NCBI RefSeq assembly: GCF_030864355.1
Contig: NC_083393.1
Span: 1,426,001 to 1,490,000, forward strand
Length of the DNA: 64,000 nt
Direction of reading: 5' to 3'
Source: Cutaneotrichosporon cavernicola
Lineage: Eukaryota > Basidiomycota > Tremellomycetes > Trichosporonales > Trichosporonaceae
Shown here: one piece after another, positions 1-10,883 of the stretch
How positions within the stretch are numbered: the first letter of the stretch is position 1
Layout: each line of letters begins with the position of its first letter
The notes under the pieces: model-generated
Seen by the model: the letters and a program-made list of their open reading frames with translations, nothing else
Told to the model about the DNA's origin: nothing
Database searches by the model: none
Made by a program: the position numbers and the translations under genes

Positions 1-1501
1 CCGTCAGGCGCCTCCAAGTTCTGGATTGCTTCGGCCCGAGGGATGAGGGTGGGCTGGACAGGTCAACTGTCACTGCAATTGATCCACGTACCAGGGTGGA
101 GGAAAGTGAAAGCTCCTCTCCCGTTGTCAGCTTGATCGTGACTGCTTTGGACGCGATGAGGCCCTTTGAGGCAGCACACTGTTCTTAACTTGAAGCTCTA
201 AGGAAGTTATGGTGGACTTACAACATGAAGGTCGTCACGCTTGAGGCCAACGGTAGCGATAAGGTCATCAACGATCTCGCTGTCAACACTGAGGCGCACC
301 CGACTCACGCTGTTGACTACCCGTTGCTGCTTGAAGAGTGAGACATCGCGGTAATAGACGTCGCTGTGATTGTTAGTGGGCTAGGTTAAGGCGTACATGC
401 TGTACCCACCGCAGGGTGACCCGGCTGTTGTTGAGAATTGCGTCGTAGAGCACAGAAGCTACCAGGAGAACACGTGCTGAGGTCAGATCTGCTCAAGTCC
501 CGGACATACTCATGTACAGCAGCACCGGTTGTTTGGATGCAGGGCGAGGCTCATGAGGGAAAGTATGCTCTCGAAGAATCCTGGGTCGTTAGCGTACGAT
601 GTGAGCGCCATCTGACCCAGTTTTCCGATCCCGCGTGCGCATTGTGAGGCCGAAAACTTCCTCCTCCCTTTGTTCTTTCTGCTGACTCGAACCCTTCCCA
701 CTCGAGCATCCAGACCAACCCAAAACATGTGGGCAGGCATGTAATTGGCTGCAGAAGTCGATCATCAGCGACTCGAGGAAGGAGATGGCGAGGCTCCTTG
801 TTGTCAGTTCGTTCACCTTGGATGCATCGTACCGTGAGTCGCCACCAGTACTGCCCCTCCTGGACAGTCAGACAGGCGTTGGCTTCCCGCTCCCCCGCAT
901 CATGATTGCGAGTGCCAGAGACTCACAGTGTCCGTGGACCGTCGGCGGCCATCACTGACACATCGTCCATGGCCTTGAAATACAGGTCGAGTGGGTCGGT
1001 GCTCGCCGGCTTGTCGGGCGGTAGCGGTTCGTGTACTGCGGATACGGATTGGATAGGGCTCAGTTCGACGTCGCGCTTTGCCTGCCGCCGCTTCTTGAGA
1101 AACTCGAAGAGCGCGGCATCGTCCACTCCGGTGGCACCAATGGCAGGGTCCAGTGACAACAGTGTGGGTTGGTTTGCCTGACAAGGAGACTTAGAGAGCG
1201 AGCCGACGCTCTCGAGTCTGGCCTCTTCCAAACTGTCATCCCGTAGCTGTGTTTCGTTGTGGAGAAATGAGGTAGATGTGGCGAGTACGTCCTCCTTCTC
1301 AGAACCCTGGGACGACGACGAGAAGCCGAGGAGGAACTCGTCGTCGTCGTCTTCGCTGTGTCCCAGCGGTTCGTTGCTGGTACAATCGTCTATTAAGAGG
1401 TGGCGACTCACGGGGAGGAGTAAGGGGGGTAAGCTGGAGGAGGAAGGTTGTGCAGCGGTCGATTTGAGCGACGAAGTGGGATAACGGGAGAATGAGAGCA
1501 T
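1..1501 (-). CDS. SPO11: SPO11-like meiotic DNA double-strand-break protein (3' part beyond window)
   Basis: Topoisomerase VI A-subunit homologue that makes meiotic double-strand breaks through a catalytic tyrosine. Exons (minus): 1501-927, 859-833, 796-617, 580-510, 476-410, 363-222, 178-92, 53-1; phases agree at every junction. About 190 low-complexity residues come first, then REHTFPHEPR, RVLLVASVLYDAILNN, TLRDVYYRDVSLFKQQ, VDDLIATVGLKRDDLHV and AASKGLIAS, all in the order expected of Spo11 winged-helix/CAP domains. The second Tyr of RDVYY (codon 351-353, residue 311) aligns with the catalytic Tyr of the family. Exon 6 may hide a 33-nt in-frame intron (NS-to-IVDD), which would improve the match. 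The Toprim domain lies past the left edge. Start is the ATG at 1501; the N-terminal exons are the least certain part. Confidence 0.8.
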
Positions 1502-2476
1502 GGTTAGAGGTGGTCAGGTAGCGCCGAGACGAGTAAACTGAACAAAGAGATGGTCGGAGCGGGGAAGAGATGTAGAAGGAAGGTGAGAAGTGTCAAAGAT
1601 AATGGGGATGTTGTAACGAGGAGGGTTGTAGTCATATAGTCATCTGTTCGCCCAAATACCCACCTTCCTTGCCAATATTTGTTTCTGCTTTCAGTGGATC
1701 AGTGAATCAGTGAATCATGTATTACATGACATTTGCATAATATTGTATGATCCCCATGTTGCGCTGACCGATGTACAGTAAATATCCACACTCACAAAGT
1801 CATACGCACCCATCACAGTCGCAAATCTTGCACACTAGCCCCCGCTCCACACTTTGCCTTCCGTCCAGTCAGTCACCACCTTCACCGAACGGCCGTGTTG
1901 TGTGTTGTCCCATTCCTCGCCCACGCATGCTGCCTCTTGTCCTTCGTCCAGAATACATGTACAGAGCCTAAACCCCCGCTCGCCACGAGGTCGAATGGGT
2001 CGGCGGTTTCTTCTCGGTCGTCCGGATCGCGGTTGCTCCGGTTGTATTGGGGGGAGAATAGAAGGAACAGCGCAGCGGCAAGTACTGTCGCTCTTACAGC
2101 TGCTACCTGCCGGTCATCCCCGGATCTCTGTCACGTCATGAAGAGCTGGTGGCTTGCCAAAATCCCACCCGTCGGGCCTATCCGTGCCTTCAATCCAATG
2201 GCGACATACCTAGAAATGAGCTGTAATGAGTTCATTTGACTCCGCTAATGGAGGGTGGAGGGATTGAATATGAGTCGGAAATCCATGGTTTGCCCAACGA
2301 TCCAACAACGTAAACCCAAACCCCCGGGCAACGCGTTCCTGTTTGATCGGGCAACCTGTAAACTATACCCATCCTCACCAAGCCGAGGTCAAGCCCACCA
2401 ACAGTCTTCCACTTGCTTCTTTTCTCTCTCATCATCACCTCAAAACACTCTCTCGCCACTTACCGGTGACCCTTAC
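1502..2476. promoter_or_regulatory. Intergenic, divergent promoter region of SPO11 and the aminotransferase
   Basis: No reading frame here looks like protein. The stretch holds the 5' sides of two divergent genes. Pyrimidine-rich sequence at about 2390-2465 lies just before the ATG at 2477. Confidence 0.5.
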
Positions 2477-4095
2477 ATGCTCCTCCGCTTGGCTAGAGCT
2501 TCCACGCGCTTCACTCCCTTCAACCGTAACGTCTTGACTCGTGCTATCAGCACCACGCCCATCATGGCTACTTCCCGCGACTCCGTGATTCCCCAGGCCG
2601 AGCGCATGTTCGAAGGTGGCACCCACAAGCTCGATGTGTGGACCATCTTCACGTGAGTTCCGTGGCCGAGTCTCGGCGTTAGCTGACTGCGTAGCCCGGC
2701 CAACGTGCCTCCTGACTGCATCAACCTCGGCCAGGGCTTCATGAACTGGGCTCCCGCCGACTGGATCCGCAAGGCTGCGCACAAGGCCATGGACGACGAC
2801 ATCATGGTGAACCATTACGCTCACCCTCGTGGCCGGCCCCGCCTTGTCAAGGCCATTAGCGATGTTTACTCGCCGACTTTCCCCAACCTTGAAGGCCGCA
2901 AGCTCAATCCCGAGGAGATTGTCGTGACGGCCGGCGCCAACGGGGGTGAGTCAGCGCACGGCAAGGCTAAGTGACCTTGGTGGAGACGGTTGCCGGCGAG
3001 GACACATACTGACAAGCTCAGGCATTTACTCTGCCCTCACTGCGCATCTCGAGCCTGGAGATGAGGTCGTTCTCATCGAGCCGTTCTTCGACCAGTACTT
3101 TGCCACCATTGCGTTCCAGGGCGGCAAGCCCGTGTACGTGCCGCTCCATCCTCCTAAAGAGGGCGGCGGCAAGTCGAGCGGTGCGGACTGGACTCTCAAC
3201 CTCGACGAGCTCGAGGCCGCCTTCACGCCCAAGACCAAGGCGATCATCATCAACACCCCCCACAACCCCGTTGGCAAAGTGTTCACCAAGGAGGAGCTCG
3301 AGGGCATTGCCAAGATCTGCATCAAGCACAACGTCCTCGTCATTGCCGACGAGGTATACGACTGCATGATTTACGACGGCAAGTCGCACTTCCACATCGC
3401 CTCGCTCCCGGGCATGTGGGAACGCACACTCTCTGTCTTCTCGGGTGGCAAGTCGTTCGCGGCAACCGGCTGGCGTGTCGGATGGCTCATTGGGCCCCAG
3501 CCCCTCGTCTCGGCCACCCTCGCCGCTCAGTCGCGCATCGTGTTCTGCACTAACGGTCCCATGCAAGAGGCGACTGCCATTGCGCTTGAGGGTGCCGCTG
3601 AGCACAAGTTCTTCGAGACCCAGACCGCCGAGTACCAGGAGCGCCGCGACATCCTCTGCTCGTATTTTGACCAACTCGGCCTGCCGTACACGCTTCCCGA
3701 GGGCTCGTACTTTGTGCTCGTCGACATGAGCAGGCTCAAGATACCCGAGGACTACCCCATCCCCGAGACGTGCAAGGGCCGCGGCAAGGACTTTGCCAAG
3801 TGTTGGTGGATGGCAAATGAGATCAAGGTGGTATCGATCCCTCCTTCTGGTGAGTGGTGCGAGCGTCGGGAGCGACCGTCGCCCGAACGCATGGCCAAGG
3901 CCCTGGAACGCCACATGCTGACATCCCAGAGTTTTACTGTGAGGACCACGTTGCTATTGGCGAGAACTTTGCTCGGTACGTCTTCGGCTGCTTGCGCGCA
4001 CTTTGACTGACCCCAGCTTTGCGTTCTGCAAGGACCCCGAGCTCCTCCACGCCGCCGGTAAGCGCCTTCTCCAGCTCAAGCCGTACCTCCAGTAG
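2477..4095 (+). CDS. BNA3: Kynurenine aminotransferase (BNA3/KAT-like), probably mitochondrial
   Basis: PLP-dependent class I/II aminotransferase, expected to convert kynurenine plus an oxo-acid to kynurenic acid. Exons 2477-2652, 2695-2945, 3022-3849, 3930-3975, 4017-4095 give 459 residues. The ATG at 2477 opens an Arg-rich, Ser/Thr-rich presequence (MLLRLARASTRFTPFNRNVL), and a second in-frame Met follows at MATSRDS, so dual mitochondrial/cytosolic forms are possible. Seen motifs: DCINLGQGFMNW near the N-terminus, TPHNPVGKVF, ADEVYD, and SGGKSFAATGWRVGW with the PLP-binding Lys at about residue 286. The C-terminus VAIGENFARFAF is spliced from two small exons. Order and spacing fit KAT/cysteine-S-conjugate beta-lyase type enzymes; the exact amino-acid substrate is inferred from family. 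Confidence 0.88.
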
Positions 4096-5200
4096 ACGAC
4101 GTCTTGGACGACGACGGGCTCGAGATTGTTGTACGAGGGTCGGGCGGCCATTGGTGAGACTGTGAGGCCGAGCTGTCTGGGCATTAATTCATGCATGGCA
4201 TAGGAGAGAGGGCGTGTTCTGTGGTAGTGGACGAGGGCGGGCACATGCTGGCGCGGGGGCCGTGGGTGCTGGGCATTGAATGGACTCAGGTGTATGTTAG
4301 CGAGGAGAGGCGATCGTGGGGCGTCGGCTCTCAACTGTGCGCACTTTGCTCCCAACCTGCAGTCCTATTGGCATCATCCCACTCAGAATCCGGGCTGGAC
4401 CACGGCAACGAGTATCATCCGTCAGATGTTTGGCTTTGACGCAAATATCTGGGTCTGTGTTGCGCCTGTTGACGTTGAGTGAGATGAAGCGACGTCTCTC
4501 AGCTCGCCTGGTCATCCAAGCGACAAAGATGTGCGGAGCGAGCATGATAGTCGGCTCAGCCAACTGCCACAAGTGCCCAACGAGGTGCGCTCAGATTGAA
4601 GGCAAACCACAGATGCACCCGCGTCCTGACTCGCATCCGGTCGGGGTGCAGATGCGACCTCGGCGACAAACACCAACTATCGACACCAACGTCATGGTTC
4701 CTCGCACCCTCTCCCCTGTTCTCGAAGAGAAACGCGAGCTCCTCGGCGCTCCTCTCAGCGCCGATCCGTACAGTCCCGGCGCGTCTGCGGTGATGACCAC
4801 CTCTCCCGTGTCGTCGTCGTTGTCGTCTTCTGACACCGCTGAGCTCCTACTCCATGTAAACGACGCGAGCCCCGTCCGCGTCGACGTCCTTCCGCCAATG
4901 TATGACCTGACATGGAGACGTCCGCCGCCATAAAAATCATTTCCTGGCATTACTTTGTGAATTCTGGTATTATCGTGTGCATTACACTGTTCTCTGTTTG
5001 AGTCAATCTCAGGGTGAGCGGAGAGTCCATTGCACCAAATAACCTGAGCTTGATAATCTGTCGTGATTTTGCGGCTAATCTCGGCTCTTGCCGATCTGAC
5101 CGATACGACTCACCCCACAATGCAACAAGTCTAAACCCGACTCGACTCTGCTCAGACGCCCACTCCGTCACTCATCTTGCCATTCACCAACTCGCTGCGC
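4096..5200. other. Intergenic between aminotransferase and Mpv17-family gene
   Basis: No conserved gene is visible. The only frame that looks protein-like is the short plus-strand one at 4694-4933, listed separately. Both neighbours are on the plus strand, so this stretch should carry the terminator of one and the promoter of the other. Confidence 0.4.
4694..4933 (+). CDS. Possible small protein of unknown function (79 aa)
   Basis: I do not recognise this. An ATG at 4694 opens a 79-residue frame ending at TAA 4931-4933. The product begins MVPRTLSPVLEEKRELLG, has a Ser-rich middle and ends DLTWRRPPP. The same frame stays open upstream to 4316, but that part has poor composition. There is no family motif and no intron. 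It could equally be chance reading in GC-rich DNA; transcript data would decide. Confidence 0.22.
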   Translation: MVPRTLSPVLEEKRELLGAPLSADPYSPGASAVMTTSPVSSSLSSSDTAELLLHVNDASPVRVDVLPPMYDLTWRRPPP

Positions 5201-6713
5201 ATGGCAGAACCACCAGTTTCCGCCCGCGACGCTGCTGCGCTGCATGGCGCGCGCGTCGCGTCCTCCTCCGCTGCAGGGGCGCCATCGGCATCTGCAATTC
5301 CGAAACTCGAGGCCGGCCCATCACGCGTCCCGCCCCCTCCTTCGGGCGTCAAGGCCGCGCCGATCCTCAATGGAACAGCACCGCGCCAGGCGTTCCCGAA
5401 ACGCCTGCTTGCACGGTATTTGCGTGCATTGGAGGCGCGCCCGCTGCGCACCAAGATGATAACCAGCATGTGTTTGTTCGCCACGGGCGACACGCTCGCT
5501 CAGTTCGGCATTGAGGGCCGCCGGCTGCCATGGTCCAAACGAGAAGAGGAAGGGGAGAAGAATGACGAGGTGTGGGACCCGACGCGCGCAGCGCGACTCA
5601 TGTTCTGTGTGTAGTGGTGAAGGAGAGGGCTGACGATAGATGGGTGTTTCGTATTCGCGCCGTTTGCTCATAACTGGATCAACCTGCTCGAGCGGGTCAA
5701 GTTCCCGTCGCGCTTGAAAACGCTGGCGGCGCGGGTTACTCTCGATCAGGTTGTTTGGGGACCGTTCATTGTGTGCTGTGAGTGACTGATGTCGGGGGCT
5801 GAGGAGGAAAGACGGCGGCGACAATGTGTTGCAGACGCCGCGACCCATCGGGCACCGACGCGGTTGCACAACTTGGACGAGGCCTGGGAACACGCGCTGG
5901 AAACCTTCTGTGCCGGATGCCGGCACGCTTCTCCTGGTGCGCGTGAAAGGCTGTCTTGTCGCTCACCGATCTCGTCGTTGCTGTTTGATCTGCGCCGACC
6001 GCGACGTCGCGCGGGTGCCTCGCCTGCCAGGTGTCGACTAGCAGCGGGCCGAGCAGGGCGGTGTTCCGCCGTCCACTGGCGGCAGCACTTGCCGTGCGCG
6101 ATATCTGCAGCCCTACCGTGTAGATGAACATTCCACCACCCCAGTCTACAACCTCGGTCTCGGCTGACAACAGTGTTCTGGACTTCGAACGGGTTCCTCG
6201 AGGGCAAGACTCCGGCCGAGGTCAAGGCCAAGCTTGACATGGCCTTCGTCCCCGTCTACACCAAGTCGCTGATGGTGTTCGGCCCGACTGCGCTGGTCAA
6301 CTTTGCCTTTGTGCCACTGCAGCACCGGTTACTGGTGGGCCAGAGTGTGGGACTGGGTGAGTGGTAGGGAGCGGTAGCGAACGAACGTGTCGACCAACGA
6401 CGCTGCCCATTGGAGAGCCAGTAGCCAGGAAGCTGCTCGCATTATTGTGGGCCAGCTGACACCAGGATGGAACACCTACCTCTCCTACCTCAACCACTTG
6501 AACAACAAGCGCCTCGCGGCTGCGGCTGCAGCGTTGTCGACGGCCGAGCTGCGCGAAGCGGAGGAAATTGCGGCGCACCACGATGCTACAGCAGCACATG
6601 CCGATGTCGAGCTGCAGCGGGCAGTGATGGACAAGGCGCGTGCGCGCAAGGAGAAGCTTCTGCAGTCGCAGGGCGGTGGCGCAACTGGTGTGGGTACGCG
6701 TATGGGTGTATAG
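5201..6713 (+). CDS. Mpv17/PMP22 family membrane protein (SYM1-like)
   Basis: Small multi-pass organelle membrane protein of the Mpv17/PMP22/Sym1 family; members sit in the mitochondrial inner or peroxisomal membrane and act as channels or in stress tolerance. Exons 5201-5606, 5640-5777, 6174-6356, 6466-6713 give 324 residues. Family features in order: RPLRTKMITSMCLFATGDTL, ARLMFYGCFVFAPFAHNW, DQVVWGPFIVCLFW and finally GWNTYLSYLNHLNNKR, matching the usual WxxYLS ending. The N-terminal 80 residues are Ala/Pro-rich and could be a targeting segment. Intron 1 is only 33 nt, while intron 2 is 396 nt and carries open frames on both strands that I read as chance. Ends 206 bp from the end of the convergent RMND1-like gene. 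Confidence 0.88.
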
Positions 6714-6919
6714 TGTGCCCGCCGCGTATCCATAGAGCTTTTTCCCTTCAAGCGCCTCAAACGCCTCCAATGGCGACAATGCTGCCTGCAGCCAGAGCGA
6801 CCTCTTCGATGGCACCATCGCACGCTCACGCACGCCCAGACACAGCGCTATGCAGTAGTGTACATATCATGATGGAGTGGTATGATACACGCCCAAGGAC
6901 GTCTATGAAATCTGGTTGC

Positions 6920-8408
6920 CTAGACAAGGCGACGGGGCTCGTCATTGGCCTCGGCCTCGGGCGCCGACGTAACGGGCTCAGGCGCCGGGGCGACGCCACG
7001 GACGCGCGGCGCAGATGACGGCTTTGTCAGCGGACCGAGCACATCTTTCACCCGACCCATGACGGGGTGCACGAGCTCCTCGTAAAGTTCGGGACCCTCG
7101 CGGATGAGGAGCTGCGGTCAGTCTCGAACTTTCTCTCTCTTGCGACTCACGAAAACCACTTCGACGGCAATGAGAAGGATAATGATAATTTCCATGCGGT
7201 GTCCACTCGCCTCGGTGAGCAAGGCGCGCAGAGTGCTCTGCACCTCCTGCGCATAGTCGATCTTCTTGTTGATCGTCTCGACGCGCTCCTTCATCTCAAA
7301 CTCGTTGGCGATCGCGTCAAAGTACTGTTCAAGCTCCGGTTCGGACCAGTAAAACTCGGGCGTGTCCTCGAGGCCGCCGCCGCGCGTGTTAACAGCCATG
7401 CGGAGGGTCATGAGCTCGCCAGCCTTGCGGATAACGTCGCGGCGCCCCAGGGGCTGTTCACCGAAGACTTCGAGAGCGCGGGGGAGGAGCGAGACGGAGG
7501 CAATGTGCTTGTCTAACCTGTTCTCGAGGACGGAGAGAGATGACGAGCGCGTGAGCGACAGACTGAGGGTGTAGCGCGCGAGAAGAGAGGCGAGAGCAGG
7601 TGAGCTGCTCGAGAAAGTGGATAGCTCTGGCGGACGGCCGAGGAGGATCAGGTTGCCCAAGATGTGTGTTTGGCTGTTGTCAGCTTCGTGGAGCTCGACC
7701 GCGAGGAGATACTCACGCCTCGGGGTCGACGACAAAGTCCGCCTCCTCGACCTCGCAATCGGCGTCTGCGAGGCGTCCGTGCTCGACGCGGCTCCCCTTG
7801 GTCCGGATGACGTTACGCAGAAACGCGCGACCCTCCTCTTCCGTCAGGCCCCAAGTGACAAAGCTTCCCGAGTGGAAGACGAGAATCTCGCCGCGTTCGC
7901 CGTACTCGAAGCCGAGGTCGTCTCCCTCATCCTCGGCTTCGGGACGCACATCCTTGCCGCGAATCAGCCGCTCTGCTCCGCCACGTCCCTTCCACGGCTG
8001 AATCACGAACGCGCGGTCAGGGTCCCCCTCCGGTACCTCGTCCCACCGCACACCGAGGCGGCGCAAGGTGACCGCCAGCGCGGAAAGGTCGTACCGCTCG
8101 GCCGTAGTGTGCGCGATGCATTGCAGGATCGGGCCTCGGGTCGGAGCCGTCTCGTTACGCAGCGGAAGCGAGGCGGCCTCCATGCGACGGCGGGGAGGTT
8201 TGTGGGTCGCTTGCTTCGGCGGGCGCGTTGGCCGAGCGCGCTCAATCGACTGTCTCGGCTGCGAGGAGACTGGGGCCTGGTTCGGCGACGTTGAGGCGAG
8301 GCGGATGGGGTGGAAGTGGCGGCGTGAGAATAATGGAGGACGAAGTGACTGGGCTGCACATCGCATCCCCGGTGTCCCCGTCACACGCCAGAGGCGCGCT
8401 GCGAACAT
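6920..8408 (-). CDS. RMND1/MRX10-like DUF155 mitochondrial inner-membrane protein
   Basis: DUF155 family (RMND1, yeast Rmd1/Mrx10). The mitochondrial branch supports mitochondrial translation. Exons (minus) 8408-7717, 7673-7151, 7111-6920 give 468 residues. ATG at 8408 starts MFAARLWRVTGTPGMR, an Arg-rich presequence. The conserved core has YGERGEILVFHSGSFVTWG, LGNLILLGRPPE, FYWSEPELEQYFDAIANEFE and ERVETINKKIDYAQE. It ends with HRMEIIIILLIAVEVVF, a single transmembrane helix typical of the family C-terminus, followed by a Pro/Ala-rich tail. The presequence favours the mitochondrial paralogue over cytosolic Rmd1/Rmd8. Head to head with PAM18; the two start codons are 184 bp apart. Confidence 0.87.
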
Positions 8409-8592
8409 GGTTGGAATAGACGGAGTAGACGGCGATGGAAGAAGCGTCACCGGAGAAGCTTACCGGCTTGCTATTTCGGCAGAACTCTGCTGGAGACGAC
8501 GCAGTCACGTGAAACGCGGGACCAAACGTATCCACCCTCATGAGACGCGAAGCCGATTCGCCACCCATCGCTTCCATTCACATCCAACAAAC

Positions 8593-9526
8593 ATGTCTTC
8601 AGCAGTCGTCATTGGACTCGGTACACTCGGAGCGGCGTTCGCGGGCCGTGTGGCGTGGCAGATGATGCGCCGCGGCGCCGCAGACCAGTTCGTCAAGGGC
8701 GGGTTCAAGCCCAAGATGGACCGCGCCGAGGCCATCGCGATTCTGGGTCTTCGGTGAGTGCGCGGCAGGCGGGGAGGGTAGCGGTGGGAGGCCGGCGGTG
8801 GGAGACCCGGCAGAGTTGGGGATGTGGGGCGTGAGCCGGGGGGGGGGGGGGGGGCGGGGGAGGGGGGGAAAGTGGGAGGGTCGGGAAGGTGAGGAGAGTC
8901 GCGTGTGGGCGGTGGAGATGCCAGGAGACACAGGCAAAGCGATGTGTAGAGCTAGATTGCGGTCAACGATGGCGCGACCCCCAGATACGATACCGTATAC
9001 AAGCCGAGAGAGTACGCTCCAGGCGCAGCGGATGCCGAGCTGAGACATGTTGAATGGTGGGAGGCCGGCGGCGATGTACTCCCCCCTCCCAAGCTTCCTT
9101 CCTATATCCTCCCTCCTCCCGCCCCCCGTTTTCTATACACATCCAAGCCATTCACTCCCCCCCAATCCGCGGGGAAGGCACAGATTGGCGCCTCCGGATA
9201 GGACCCGAGCCTTCTTCGGCTTCTACACCACTTCCCAAAGAACACCTTCCTACTAGAACTTCAACTAACCACAGCGACCCGCTCACTGCGAACAAGCTCA
9301 AGGATGCGCACCGGCGTCTCATGCTCGCGAACCACCCAGATAGGTCTGGCTCTCCGCTATTAGCTGGAAAAATCAATGAGGCGAAAGCTCTTCTTGAGTA
9401 AGTCGAGAGAGACGAGCGGAACGGTTGGAGGAGGGGATATGAGATGCGGCACTCTGCCACATTTTCAGTTGTTTTGGCCATTTTTCAGGCTCAAAGCTAA
9501 CATACAGCAAGACGGTTCGCAAGTAG
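8593..9526 (+). CDS. PAM18: PAM18/TIM14, J-protein of the TIM23 import motor
   Basis: J-domain co-chaperone that stimulates mtHsp70 ATPase at the TIM23 presequence translocase. Exons 8593-8753, 9275-9397, 9508-9526 give 100 residues, close to the usual size. N-terminal membrane segment [19 protein letters not shown], then [37 protein letters not shown] with the HPD motif at residues 74-76, and [11 protein letters not shown]. The last exon encodes only KTVRK and stop. Intron 1 is 521 nt, much longer than its neighbours, and holds a 17-G run. The short N-terminus lacks the intermembrane-space extension of yeast Pam18, as in metazoan TIMM14/DNAJC19. Confidence 0.92.
8838..8854. repeat. G homopolymer run inside PAM18 intron 1
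   Basis: Seventeen consecutive G residues, followed by further G-rich sequence to about 8880. It lies in the long first intron of PAM18 and could form a G-quadruplex on the transcript. The length may be unreliable in any assembly. Confidence 0.85.
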
Positions 9527-10883
9527 GTCTGTGACATTGTATTATACTGGCAGCGATTGCCATGCATGGTTAACCACTGCGATGTGGGCGCGGATGGGAT
9601 GTCAGACAGTGGAGGGGAGTGGAGGTGATCACGTGACATCAAATCCATTCAATGACCGAAACAGATAAACACACATTCATGGACTCCACAGCAATCTACG
9701 GCTACAGGAGAGAGATGTATGGGAAGAAGACGACCCCATATGGTGCGCAACGCATTCTTGGCACTCTTACCACCTGGCAACAAGCAAAACCTACACCAGG
9801 AGGGAGTCGAACCCCCGCCGCGTGCACGCGCTCTGCCGACCTTCTGGGTCTCTTCGCAGGAACTGGCAAGCACGCATGATACCGTTTCACCACTGGTGTT
9901 GTTCTGGAAGACAGGAAAAGGGATGCGCCATGCCCCTGTGGCGCCAGTATTTTTGTTGGCGTTAACCGCCGGCTCTCCACTTTCACTGGGGTTTCGGGCC
10001 TGTGGAAGGTCATGGAGTCAGCAGAGAGCTGTTCAGAGGACCAGGCGAGTTGGTAACAGGTTGTAAAGAGATGGAGCTTGGCGCCTGGTAAGTATGTGAC
10101 GGAAGATGTGGCGGAAGGATGACGACACCGTTCAGATGGGTTGAAGTTGAGAGCCTGAAGAAGAGTGCTTCCTGTAACGAACGCCAGGTGGTCATGGATG
10201 GAGAGTCCACGTTCGAGTGGGTTGTGCTCAAGATTTCGCTGAGCGCAGATGGCCGTCCACCTACTGGCAGTCTCCGGCATCATCGACTAGCAAGTGTGCC
10301 ATCTATCAGGACACTGGGGCCACAGATCGCACAGATAGCATTAGATGAGTGCGGGAAGGGATATACCCGGCTGCTGGTATCTGATGGGGACAGCCGGATG
10401 ACCAAGCAAGAAGGTGGCTCATGGGGTATCATTCGCCGCACTCAAGTCCAGCTTCACCCGCAGATTGGCGAACCAATGTGAGTCCAAAAGCTGTTTACAC
10501 AGTAGTGGCAGGGACGAGCAAGCTTCAACAACTGTTCAGTAAATGTTAGCAAGCATTGGGGCGTCAGACGGCGTTGAAATGTGTCCGCAAGTGGTGGCAG
10601 GCGTCAGTGACCGAGCGGTGGTGGACCATGAATGACTACGCGTCCAGTTCAAGTCACTGGCAGGTTGAGATTCGGTCAGGAACCAACAGGGTCGGTCAGG
10701 ATGAAGTAGAAAATCGCCACAACCACGTGTTTTATCAATTACCGAAATACCGTTCAATCTCCCAAACGGCGGACACTGTATCCATGTCCGTTTCCAATTC
10801 TCGTCGCTGCCGCTGGGTCCCCCTAGTCACCATCGTCGTCGTCGTCTGACACTCAACCGTCAAGGTCATCACATACAACAAAA
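9527..10883. other. Intergenic around the tRNA gene, upstream of eL30
   Basis: Apart from the tRNA-Gly at 9792-9899 I see no gene. Several open frames exist on both strands but lack family motifs, plausible starts and splice structure. The last few hundred bases are the promoter of the ribosomal protein gene at 10884. Confidence 0.45.
9792..9899 (-). tRNA. tRNA-Gly(GCC) with a 37-nt intron
   Basis: Minus-strand cloverleaf. A perfect 7-bp acceptor stem is formed by ACACCAG (9899-9893) and CTGGTGT ending at 9793. The D-arm GTGA/TCAT has loop AACGGTA. The anticodon stem CGTGC/GCACG is perfect, loop TTGCCAT, anticodon GCC at 9867-9865. The variable loop has 4 nt and the T-arm loop reads TTCGACT. 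A 37-nt intron (9863-9827) sits after position 37, the canonical eukaryotic site. The discriminator is A (9792). The first pair is A1-U72 rather than the usual G1-C72. All stems pair, so I take this as a real gene. Confidence 0.87.

Noticed and set aside
3018..3914. 298-codon minus-strand frame opposite the aminotransferase
   Set aside because: Shadow of a strongly conserved plus-strand exon; Arg/Leu-rich composition typical of antisense reading in GC-rich genes.
5746..6240. Minus-strand frames inside intron 2 of the Mpv17-family gene
   Set aside because: The flanking plus-strand exons join perfectly in phase and match the family; the antisense frames have no motif.
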